Positions 1-10,489 of a DNA stretch of 64,000 nucleotides are shown here, in pieces (within the stretch, counting starts at the first letter, position 1; every line of letters begins with the position of its first letter). Position numbers and translations under genes: made by a program. The stretch lies in NCBI GenBank assembly GCA_025200525.1, contig CM045760.1, forward strand, positions 48,317,932 to 48,381,931, given 5' to 3'. The notes beneath the pieces were generated by a model, which was given only the letters and a program-made list of their open reading frames with translations, was not told the DNA's origin and searched no databases. This stretch comes from Camellia lanceoleosa. Lineage: Eukaryota; Streptophyta; Magnoliopsida; Ericales; Theaceae.

Positions 1-948
1 TCTTCCAAGGTTTCAAGCTTGATTCCTTAAAGAATATTCTGTATATCCAAATGCATATTCGGAATACAAATCTCAATTGCAGAAGTTTGCATAACCTATG
101 CTTGCAATTAAGATTTGAATTTCTCCATCTGTTAATGTAATTGATGGCATGTTATCTTTCCATCACCGAGAATTGGTAAGCTCAGTCGTATTGACAGTAC
201 GACACGTGCTGTAAAACTGATTAAGAAATTTTGTTTCAATTGCTCCCAACTATCAATCATACCAGGCCAAAGATCACAATACCAATCAAAAGTATTTCTC
301 TTGAGTGTTAGAACAAACTGTTTGACAAGAAGATCTCCATCAGTTCCATTATTATTACATGTTTCTACAAAGTAAGCAATATGTTGCTTTGGATTACGCT
401 TGCCATTGAATTGATGGAATTTTGGTGGTTGGTAACCAACATGTATCTTCAATTAATCAACCATTTGAGCGTAGGGTTTAGCATATGACAGAGAAGATTT
501 TGGGCTCCCTCATATTTATCCTTAATTACACCTAAAATGAAGTTCTTCAGTTGATCAATGCGAACATCACCCAAAAACTGCAGGTTTTTGTGTCTGTTGT
601 TGCTTGTTGAAAGTTTCAACAATATTTTGAGGCTTTGGTGGATTTGCGGTGGCTTGATTCTCCTATATTCTCTATCTTATTCATTAGGGATGCAATTTAG
701 ACATCACGATCTTGCACATACTTGCATAGTTCGTCAATAGTTTTTAAGAGAGCAACTTATTCTTCCAAAGCAAGAATGTTTGTTGTCATAACAGGTATGA
801 TAGTAAAGCGAAAGATCCAGTAGAAGCATGAAATAAATTGAGCTTTGATTGGGGAGTGTCAAGTAGAGGTAGAGTCAGAGCTACTTAACTCGCCGTCCTC
901 TTCATGATCTTTTTGAATTCAACACTGTTTAGCCGATTCTTGAGACAT
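1..948 (-). pseudogene. Ty3/gypsy retrotransposon gag remnant, truncated by the window edge
   Basis: On the minus strand a gag-like reading begins at an ATG near 948 (MSQES...) and runs toward position 1. The best stretch, 132-452, contains YQPPKFHQFNGKRNPKQHIA, then FVETCNNNGTDGDLLVKQFV and SWEQLKQNFL, the order typical of plant gypsy gag (retrotransposon gag domain). Reading continues in shifted frames to the left edge, where pieces equivalent to ELTN, WKD and IRNMHLDIQ of intact relatives can still be followed. Several stops and frameshifts break the frame (for example between 452 and 600, and near 180), so it cannot encode a protein. Any protease or polymerase part would lie left of the window. 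The family assignment is firm; the exact lineage is not determined. Confidence 0.85.
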
Positions 949-1697
949 GGAAGGGTGCAATGGATTTCCCAGAATAGCATTATCTACCTTACGTCCCATG
1001 GAGCTTAATTTGTGACCTATTAGACAGGTGGCAAATTGGCAATATTTAATTTGCCAACAATTATGTCATATCTTTAGGCCTTTGTAACACGTGGCAATTT
1101 GTATTTTGCTAAAAAAAATTGATGTTTTGTATTTGGCTAAATGTGCATGCCTACAATTGTAAAAGCAATCGACTGATTTGTGAATTTATTTAGAATGTGT
1201 ATTGCAATGATTGATGGTGATTAAATTTGATGGGTGTATTTAGTTAAAATTTGAAGCTATGAAGATTGAAAATTTTAATTACTTGTTGAGTTTCCAATGA
1301 AGATGGTTACCTCCTGGAATTTTCGTGGTTTTATGACTCTGGAACTGTCCAAAATATTAAATCAGTAGTCACCTTTAATTGTTATATTCATGTAAAGAAA
1401 CGTAGATAATGGCATTAACCAGTATGTTCCTATTGAGGAGAAAGAAAGGAAGGACTGTACGACCCCTACGCCCCCCACGAACCCAAAAAAAATGTTAAGC
1501 CTTATATTTGGTTGATCTTATGGAAAAGTTTATGGACTTGAGTTTAGTGTAAGTCAACATCCCAAGACTTCAAGTAGGGACACTGGGTAAGGAATCAATG
1601 GCTAGAGTTGGGTTCTCTGTCGTGGTATCCCACCCCCTTGAGACCAGCGTTGCATTGCTCATCTTGGTCAGAGCATCATTAATGTGTGTGTGTGTGA

Positions 1698-1750
<53 letters not shown>

Positions 1751-2110
1751 TACCTTATTCTTGACACTCTCCCTTTGTGTGCCGTGTCGTAGATTAAAGA
1801 ACCTTTACTCTGAACAAAGTCATTGCATGAACTGCTGATCAAAAAAATAGTTATTGCCTGTACTTGCTGTTATTTGACATGCCTTACCAATTTGGTTACA
1901 GCCAAAGGCCACCATTGATTCTTTCATTGTTCATTGTTGCCTCTAGTAGTTTCACCTCGTAATTGAGTTAATCTTTTCGGCTAGCAGAATCTGTTCTCCA
2001 TTGAAACAGTTGTTGCAGCTCAGGTTCCCTATTTAAAGTTTGTAACCCATTTTCAAGCAGTTACTATTCACCTTCATGCTTTGTTCTTTCTCTTAATAGG
2101 AAAGCTTTTT
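949..2110. other. intergenic, no gene recognised
   Basis: AT-rich sequence without a convincing exon on either strand. Open frames around 1570-1842 are created by a dinucleotide repeat. The part next to 948 is probably untranslated leader of the gypsy element. If the phosphoglycerate-mutase-like gene at 3015 has upstream exons, they are not recognisable here. Confidence 0.5.
1683..1750. repeat. compound microsatellite (TG)n(AG)n
   Basis: A TG run, broken once by AATG, passes directly into about ten AG units ending at 1750. The switch from TG to AG is exact. Confidence 0.95.
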
Positions 2111-2462
2111 GGCTATGTTTGGATGATAGGAATCTTGTGGGGAATGATAATCTCATTACTAGTAATAAAACTCTGTCAATGATATTCAAATGTTTGATTT
2201 CATTAGGAATCCACAATGGGAAAATAATAAAATTACAAATATTGTGGGCCCAATTATTATTTTTCTCTTAAATGGCTAACATTACTCTGGGAATGTAAGA
2301 TTCATGCGGAACTAGGAGAATTGGATTCCTACTTAGTTTGGGAATTTGAGTTCTACTGAATAGATAATCAGGAATCACTTTCATAATCCAAACGCCGGAA
2401 TCATTCAGATCCGGAATCACATTTCCATTCCCCCTCAAGATTCCTATCATCCAAAATTAGCC
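2111..2462. mobile_element. MITE-like element with terminal inverted repeats
   Basis: The left end reads GGCTATGTTTGGATGATAGG and the reverse complement of the right end reads GGCTAATTTTGGATGATAGG, both continuing AATCTTG. The inverted repeats are about 30 bp with few mismatches and bound about 350 bp of non-coding sequence. No clean target duplication was found, so the superfamily is unassigned. Confidence 0.7.
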
Positions 2463-3014
2463 TTAGGAAATCTGATGGTAAAAGCAACCGCTTTCTCTTA
2501 GAGCATAGAGCTCTAAGCTTAAGTTTGTGTTCTCTTTGGGATCAAATGGTAAAAAAGTCATTTTCCTCATATAGCTATAAGCTTCACCCAACTTGGTGAG
2601 CTTGGGGTTGTTCCTATAACTTCTTTGCAAATTGCAACAGGCACCCTATAATTTATCCTCTCAAAAAGGAAATGTCTGAATAACTAGAAAAAGGAAGATT
2701 GAGTTCAATCATTGCAATTCATTGGAAATAATTGCTAGTACACCGAAGCGGGTATCATTTTGGATTCAATTTGGTTTTGGCCATATGGAAACGCTATGTG
2801 ATCCTTAAAGTGATTTGTAGACAATCCCCTCTGCATATGCAAAGATGAAATCAAATCAATGAAAATGTGTCGGGTTATTCATGTTAATGGTATTTGTTAT
2901 TATATCAAGAGGGTACCTTTGAGTAAGTTCTATCTGTTTTTGTTGACATTCAGTAATCATCAGATCCACAAGTCATATAGATTTCCGCTTGAACTTGTTT
3001 TGCACTTTTTTCAG

Positions 3015-4893
3015 GTCTCTATTGAGTATGGACTGTGTGAGATGTTGAACAGGGAAGCCATAAGACCTAACGTGGCTCCTAAAGATGGAGATTTTGGTTT
3101 CCATACCTCAGAGCTTGAAGCAAAGTTACCTGCTGGGACAATCGATCACTCTGTGGAACCAGTGTATGAAGAGGTATGTTTAGACAGTAGAATCTAGCTT
3201 TTCCATTTTCCCTTCTAACTCCTACCAAAAAATAAAAAATAAAAAACAAGAAGCTTCTTTTTTACTTGAAAATTTCTTACCATGTATAAAGATGCAGCAT
3301 CTGCAAAATTACAGTTCTTCTATTTGCACAAAAACCAATCACAAAACTAGACACAACTCTCTCGCATGAGTGTGGGACCCACCTCATGTGAGAGGATTGT
3401 GTCCGGTTCTGTGATCGGTTTCCATGTTCCTAGATTGCTTTGCAAAGTTATTGTCGGTGCTGACAGATTATTGCTTGACCTACTACAGTTGCCACGATGG
3501 GAAGAGACAGTGATTGGTGCGAGGGGTAGATATGCCCAAATTATTAGGGCCCTGGCAGATAAATTCCCTTCAGAAAATTTGTTGCTTGTCACACATGGTA
3601 AGCTTCGTTTTGGTGGGGTTATTTCTTGGATTCTAATTGACAGCTAAGATACTAGCCGGTTGCTTTGTTCAGGACAAGATATGATCTCTGCTTTACAAAC
3701 TTGAACATAAAACAAAAACAAAAAAAATTAAAAAACTATATTTGGATCCCATATCTTTGTTGATGATATCAAACAAGAATGCTATGCTTTTTTTTCTTTG
3801 TTTTTTAGCAACTTTCTTGATCAAGTGTGTGCATGGCATTCATTCAAAATGACTCTGCTTCTGGTTTGTATGTTTAGGATTTGAACAAATGTAGTTTCAA
3901 TTTTTCAGTACAACCCTTCTTTCAGATCCGATAGTCATAGAAAAACAGAATGAGATGTTTGCTTATTTGTGTGATCTAAAATCTGATTCGTTTTCATGCA
4001 TTTTTCAATCTTGCACCTACTGGCGGACACAGGCAGTGGCGGGAAGGGGCCATGGCTAGGGCTACAAATGAGCCAAGTTGAGTCTAGCTTTGCAAGGTTC
4101 AAGCTTGGCCCATTTGTTTATCAAGTTTGAAAGTCATGCTCAAGCTCGGCTCGAAGCTTGACAATAAAGAAAAAGTTCAGCTCGAATCAAGTTCTGTTTG
4201 CTTGTTTATTCTATATTAAATATACATGTATAATACATTTTATATCATTGAATACATAAGTAATATATTTATCTTATTATTTAAATGACTTGTTTATCAA
4301 AAAATTCTATAAATTTGGCTCAAGCTCCTTTATATACATAAGGAACCGAACCAAGTCAAACGCTTACTGAGCCAAGCTGAGCAACGGGCCCTAAACTTCA
4401 GAAAATCCCATATAACACTATTTTTAGGTATTTATATAAGAAATTAGGTGTTCAGCCCCTTCAAATTTCAGAAAGATGACTATTAGCTCTAGACTATTTC
4501 AGATATCTATATATGATATTATATTTTTGGCCTCCTCAAAATCGGAAAATTTGTTCTACCCCTTCCATAATATGAACAATTTTACATCATTAGATGAATT
4601 CCTGGGTCCACCACAGCATGCACATGTGTTTTGATTAATAACAGTGTTATGCATATGCAGGGGAAGGAGTCGGGGTTGCGGTTTCTGAATTCATGAAGGA
4701 CATTAATGTATATGAAGTAGAGTATTGTGCATACTCGCACTTACAAAGATCCGTCTCTGTTGGTGAGAACAAGTCATTTACTGCCGGAGAATTTGAGGTG
4801 CTCATACACAAGACTCAAACCGGTATCAGCTACTACCCAAGCAACATGAACATGGTCGGAGGTGATCCTTTGGCTGAGATAATCCCCTCTTGA
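3015..4893 (+). CDS. phosphoglycerate-mutase-like protein, C-terminal exons only (partial or truncated)
   Basis: Three exons can be joined: 3015-3173, 3489-3597 and 4661-4893 (TGA at 4891). Every border has AG/GT signals and the phases agree (0, 1). The encoded pieces VSIEYGLCEMLNREAIR, LPRWEETVIGARGRYAQ and LLLVTHGEGVGVAVSEF match plant phosphoglycerate mutase family proteins of the histidine phosphatase superfamily. The second catalytic histidine (VTHGEG) is present. The N-terminal exon carrying the first catalytic RHG motif is not visible between 949 and 3014. Either it lies left of the window, with the gypsy remnant inside a long intron, or the gene is a 5'-truncated pseudogene. The 166 residues seen have no stop or frameshift. 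Poly(A)-like AATAAA strings follow near 5095. The substrate is unknown; plant members of this type are not proven glycolytic mutases. Confidence 0.8.
4044..4395. repeat. interspersed repeat rich in CAAGCT/GAGCC motifs, copy 1
   Basis: Lies inside the last intron of the phosphoglycerate-mutase-like gene. It opens with AGGGCTACAAATGAGCC and closes with motifs such as GCCAAGCTGAGC around an AT-rich centre. The same style of sequence recurs at 30496-30885, which identifies an interspersed family. Confidence 0.55.
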
Positions 4894-7600
4894 ACAATTC
4901 CGTCATCCATTTATCGTCACATCAGAATTCCTTTCGGGGACATCCTACATCCTCCTGGTGCTCCGCAGGTTTAACAAAATTTGTTTGATGGTGTCACAAT
5001 TATTGCAATAATTACTTTCTCTATTTTTGTTTTTTGGTTTTTTTGGTTCATTGTATTTTTGGACAGCTGGTGATTGAAAATGTATGAATGTTGGCAATAA
5101 AAATAAATAGGTTGTTTTGCTCTTGAAATGCAGCAGATGATGTTTGCTTCTTGGTTATTTTTGTGCTTTGCAGAGCTGGTGGTTGCATTAGATAAATGGC
5201 CTTGTAGCTTTAGGACAGTCCTGATAATTATTTGGAATTATAATTATAATTTCTTAAACTTTAAACTATCACTCCTTTAAATAAAGAATAAAAAATTTAT
5301 TTACAAGTCACTAACTTGAATTTTCAAGCTCTTTCTAAAAGAGGGAAACCATTGTGGGGCATTTTTTTTTTGAATTTATATATAAATTCTTACACTTTAT
5401 TTTGTGTTGGTTAGCGAACAGTCACGTGGTGGTGGTAGCATCATAATGGTGGTAGTATAGTGTTCAAGTGGCGACAACGATGATAGTTGTGATGGTGGAA
5501 GACTTGACTTTTGTTTAAAAATTTATATCTAAACAGTAAAATAATGTGTACTAAATTTTTTTGTAATTATATTAATAAAATTACCCCACAAAAATACACA
5601 TTGTTATCACACACAAACCTAATTGTGTATTACCCTTCCCCTTACATACACTGTACCCACTATCAAACCAAGTCCCATCACATCAGAATATACAATTTAG
5701 AAGTTAGTTACAAAGAATATCTAATATTCTTCATTTATCTTCTCCAGCCAACACTCCATCTCCATCTCCCAATTACCAGCTCTGATAGCTATGTGTCTGA
5801 AAAGAAAAACAAAGACACTCCTTTGCCTTTTGATTTCCCAAGCTGGCCTGTGCAGGCTGTTTATCTCCCAAGAACATTGCTACAAAACAATGCATTAGCA
5901 CTAAAAACACACTGTTCAACCATATAGCTCTCAATATCAAGATAAATCATTAATTATTGTTTTATCAAATAGACAAAATAATCCCAACACCTACTCTTAC
6001 GCTTTTTAAATTATTCTCGTGTTGGAGGTCGCCATAAGAAATATTCATATCATTAAATCGATCAAAAAACGCATCTAAGGTTTTCGTAAGATAATTGTGT
6101 ACACTAATACAAGCAATAACAATATTTTTTTGTGTACTAGAAGGATAAGGCAACATCGTCTTTATTATTAAAAACGAGCCTTAATACGCCAAAAGCATGT
6201 TAGATCACATTTCTTAACTTAGCATGTGCTTGGTTGAATCTCTCCTCTTTTGTTCTAGGACAACATCCTTTTCAAAATTGAGACAACCAACATATTACAT
6301 TAGAATAAAGGGTCATCATAATTCCACCAATATATGTATATGTTGCGTCACATAAGTACTCTACACAAGGACAAAAAGAATATCATGATATATATATATA
6401 ATATGAGTAATTAATTTAAAATAATCATTCTCTACCCTTTCTCAATAGCCTAAACAAACGTGTATACCATGTCAAAAATCACATAAGCCTGACGTTCAGT
6501 GACCTAAAATGTTTAGCCCCTCTGGATTGTGACATAGCAAGAGGTTCTTAAACAAATTGATGGTAGCAATCCAAATCTCATTATCAATTGCAGATATTCA
6601 TATATTACAGATTACAGAACATTAGAGAGAGTTGTTAATAGAATGTTCTGAGCAAACACTTTTGTTGAAGAACAAGAATGTTATGGTTGAAATAACTAGT
6701 GTCGAAGGAAGAATGGAACTTACAGTGAGCTATTTCATATGTCAATCCATGAGGCACCACTCTTACCCTAAGAGAGAGAAGAGGCAATCTGTCAAATTTA
6801 GATCACAGAAAAGGGGTTTTAGAACAGAGAATACATAGCAATAACAATCATAACCATCTGTCCAATTTGTAGCTAAGAACACTAGAAGACGTTTGGTTAA
6901 CTTTTTCCTCAATTCACATGAAATGAACCTTTGTCCTTTGTGCTCCATACATCACCACTTAGCTGCAAGGTAAACCCCAAATCACACAAACATCAGCAAA
7001 AGTTAAGATGTCAGAGTTTACGATTCGCTCCAGAGTTCGCCCCTTTAACCATTGGACTGTCTGCGTGGGTTGATGTGATCAAACATAACAGTTGAGAAGT
7101 TGTTGGAGCTGTCCAAGGTCACTGGTTTCTCATTGCCTCCCCTTTCAACATCCTTCCAAACCAAAATATGGTGGCACCAAAGGAAGCTGTGATATGTTAC
7201 CAAGATCAGCATTGGCATTCCAAACGCATCCAGAAAAGATCATGTCGGCATCTCCCTCCTTACTTTCAATCAATCAAATACAATTCATCATAATAATTAA
7301 GTGTATCTATTTATTTTCATCCCATAGGTTTGGTGTTTTACTTTACTTCAGGTAAATGATGGGTTGTTGGATTCACTTTAATATAGTTATGCTTTTTTGG
7401 TATGGTCTATCAATTTTGATATTTATCTATATTTTTCTTTTATTAGAAAGTTTCTTATATTGGAGAATCTCTGGGGTAAAACTACTCTGGAGGGGGAGAT
7501 AAGCTTTGTCCATTAAAGGTCTAATTTTATTGACAATTATTTTAGTTAAGATTTCGGAATGAACATTAGGTCTAACTCTAGAAATAGTATCCAGATTTTC
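4894..7600. other. intergenic, no gene recognised
   Basis: Holds the probable 3' untranslated region and poly(A) signals of the upstream gene (to about 5110). AT-rich DNA follows, with short unconnected open frames at 5511-5927 and 6632-6838 that resemble nothing I know. The minus strand of 7095-7265 has slightly higher GC and could be decayed coding sequence, but its frames are broken and I cannot name it. Confidence 0.4.
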
Positions 7601-7619
7601 AATTCAGTTCTGTTACAGG

Positions 7620-8210
7620 GCCCGAAAGACAGAGGCTCGACTGCCCCGAAATTTTTTTTTTTTTTTTTCCTTTTCTTCTCTTCTTCCTTCCCTCTCTTCT
7701 TCCTTCCCCTCTCTGCTGTGCTGCTTTGGAGCTCACTCAAAACTCAACAAACAAACAAACTCAAAAAAAAAAAATCAAAAATCAAACCCACACAGCAACA
7801 GCAACAGCAACAGCAACAGACAGACCCAAATCAAAACTCAAAAATTCTCACAAATCACCAAATCTACACAAATCAAAAAAATCAAAATCAAAATAAAAAA
7901 AAAAATGAGGGGAAAAGAGAAGAACTGAGAAAGAAGGAGAGGAGGAAGGAGGAAGGAGAGGAGGAAGAAGGAGGAGCTCTCCGTCGATCTGTGTACACAG
8001 ATCTCTCTCGCCATCACGCCGTTGCTCTCCGTCGCCCATCGCCATTCACAGATCTCTCGTCGCCATCATCATCACGCCGTTGCTCTTCTCTCTTCCTCTT
8101 CTCTCCTTTCTCTCTCTCGCCTCTGTGTTCAAAAGGAAGAAGAAGAAAAAAAAGAAAGAAAAGGAAGAAAAAGAAAAAAAAAAAAATGAAACCCAAAACG
8201 ACGTCATTTC
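7620..8210. repeat. low-complexity block: poly-T, CAACAG repeats, A/G-rich and CT-rich tracts
   Basis: A poly-T run near 7652-7670, CAACAG repeats at 7795-7820, A/G-rich tracts and CT-rich tracts follow one another. A phrase close to CGCCATCACGCCGTTGCTCT occurs twice (about 8010 and 8070), so a short duplication is present. A 324-codon open frame spans this block only because the composition lacks stops; it is not treated as a gene. Confidence 0.7.
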
Positions 8211-8394
8211 GGGTTTCGAGCCAAATTCGAGCCATTGATTTCGGGCCCTCAAACAATTTTCTTTTCAATTTTGGAAATAAAAGCAATAGAAGTCTTTTTG
8301 ATCTCTTCGGGATTAACAGTATAACACCATTATTGAAACAACTCATTAGTAATTATGGTAAGAAAGTGGACTGGAACCTAAAAGGTATGGGCAC

Positions 8395-8854
8395 TCATAA
8401 AAAGGTGCGGTGTCCGTGTGTCGAACACTTCCCAACATTCATCGGACACTTCCGACATGTATTGAACATGCATCTAATTGTGACCTATTATTTTATTTTA
8501 ATTCTTTACTTAGACATTGTTTTGGACACTTAGAGGCCACATATGTCCACTTAGACTCATCATGAAACACATTATAAGTTCAAACAAAATAAATTAGGAA
8601 CTAACAATAAAAGCAAATTAATGTAAATTTATACCTATTAATCAATTCTCCTTTAAACTTTAGAAACTCATGTTCTGTTGTATATTTTTATTAACTTAAA
8701 ATAAATATATAACATGCAATAAATATTTATATACATGACATGTAATAACTATATAAAATCATATATTTATGTAGATGTCCCCCACATGTATCTTGTATTT
8801 TTTGAAAATTGTCATGTTAGTGTGTCTGTGTCGTGTCACGTGTCCATATCCGTC
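8395..8854. repeat. interspersed repeat with GTGTCCGTGTC/CACGTGTC-type ends
   Basis: The left part has GGTGTCCGTGTGTCG and CATCGGACACTTCCGACA; the right part has GTGTCGTGTCACGTGTCC. The middle is AT-rich and non-coding. Repeats of this appearance are widespread in eudicot genomes. The right edge touches the LINE fragment that starts at 8855. Confidence 0.5.
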
Positions 8855-9031
8855 TTAACTCTGGAACCCATCAAGGCCAGGAGCTTTAGAGGGTTTAACA
8901 CTGAGAGTGAGAGCATCCTTCTTGATCTCAACATCATCCAATGGAATGTTGAGGCTCTCCAAATAATCAAACAAAATACAAGCTCCAGGGAATCTCCTTT
9001 CAACATTCCTTGCAGAATCATTCTCATCATT
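8855..9031 (-). pseudogene. LINE (non-LTR retrotransposon) reverse-transcriptase fragment
   Basis: The minus strand is open for 58 codons between stops. It reads NVERRFPGACILFDYLESLN, then DDVEIKKDALTLSVKPSKAPGLDGF. The SKAPGLDGF ending matches the KAPGPDGF motif at the start of the reverse-transcriptase core in plant LINEs, preceded by the usual acidic EEV-KKA type segment. Only this part is left and a stop follows directly, so it is a fragment. Confidence 0.65.
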
Positions 9032-9070
9032 CTAACAGTTCTTAAAATAGAAACTTATGTGGTCTTTATA

Positions 9071-9161
9071 CCGTGTTTGGATCATGGATTTGCGGAGGAA
9101 AAAGAAAAGGGATGAGAAATCCCTCAACAAATCCCTTCACCAATCCAAGATCCAAACACAG
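9071..9161. mobile_element. short MITE-like foldback
   Basis: The left end CCGTGTTTGGATCATGGATT pairs with the right end, whose reverse complement is CTGTGTTTGGATCTTGGATT. The element is only about 91 bp and nearly all of it can fold into one hairpin. No clear target duplication was found. Confidence 0.6.
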
Positions 9162-10489
9162 CATCATTAATGGAGGTGTTTGGGAACCAGTTCCATGACA
9201 AACATGACAAGCAACAAAGGTTAAGAAAATATGTTTGTGTGAAATAATGCAAATTATTTGTTGCACTCCAATTATAGTTATTGATGCATACAAGAAATTC
9301 AGCAAAAGAAAAGCCAAAAAAAATTTATACTGGATTATCCACCACCACTGATCCAATGACCAAGGAGATCACCATCTTAGCCAACCCAGACAGTTACACT
9401 GCAACAGTATTGTTTGGGGATTTTCCAGGACATGTTTAAGCTTCTTTTTTTTTTTAGCTTGTATATTCACAGTAGCCACACTCAACAACTTCACCAAACA
9501 TCTGTATGCAACTATTTTACTATAAGGTGTCATAGATATGGCCAGATTTCAATTGGGTGCAAAGAGTACCTGGTCAGAGTTTGTTACCCCTTGTAGTTAT
9601 TAGAGGCTGCCTGCTTTTCATGTATTGAGCTCCATTGTATATCCTTTCATTTTGGTAATGAAATTCTCTGGAAAAAAAAAATAAAACAAAATAAGAACTT
9701 GATCCACTTATAATATGTCCAAACAATCGACATAACACATAAACAAACAGTACCTCCTGAGATGTTGAAGAAGTGACGCCGCCACAGTTGTAACAAATTG
9801 AACAATCTGCAATGGCCATGCTTCCCTAGAGATGCAAATAATTTACAATTTACAAATAAAAAAATGACCAAAAATAATCCTTATTTCTCTTAATAACTGA
9901 ATCTTTCTCATTTCCAAAATATGGTGATTCAGATGTAAAACAAGCCTGTCATTACTTTAAAAGCTTTTGTAGGATGGATACGGAAGTATGTCAAGAACAA
10001 TATAAAACAACAAATAACCAAGACACCAGTAGAATAAAAACCACCAAATGCCTTCGGTAATGTATGCATAAATGCTACAACCTTCTTTTCCCAAAGACAA
10101 ATCAATGTTCATGGTAGTATACAAAATATATATTAACTTCATCACTTGCTTCACTTGACCCATCTCTTATACTCATCCTGTTTCAAGCATTTATTTGTCC
10201 AAGAAACTGATAGAAACAAATTTTGGTACTACAAAAAGCTCAAAACCATACTATTTATCAGCTCAGCTGCCAAGGCAAAAGGAACCTAGTCTCCACCTGT
10301 AAGGGCCAGAAGTGATTGAAACAATTATAATATTGCAACAACATTAAAAATGTTACCTTCAAAATTGTAGAAGGCTTAACAAGGTAATGTAGAATTTCAA
10401 AAAACCACTTTTTGTTTGAATTGAGATAATATTACAAATGAGTCCATCTACATGTAATCGTGTATGTACATGGAGAGAGAGCAACAATA
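9162..10489. other. 3' flank of the SWIM-finger gene; no other gene recognised
   Basis: The 3' untranslated region of the minus-strand gene should lie immediately below 10490. On the minus strand at about 9759-9830 a short segment reads MAIADCSICYNCGGVTSSTSQEV, followed by GTACTG, which could act as a splice donor. This could be an alternative or untranslated exon but has no partner I can place. The remainder is AT-rich. Confidence 0.4.

Noticed and set aside
1570..1842. Open frames on both strands with HTHTHT or VCVCVC runs
   Set aside because: These are translations of the TG/AG microsatellite.
7559..8533. 324-codon open reading frame
   Set aside because: It crosses poly-T, CAACAG and A/G-rich tracts and encodes homopolymer-like runs of F, Q, K and R. 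There is no domain, and parallel long frames occur in other phases.
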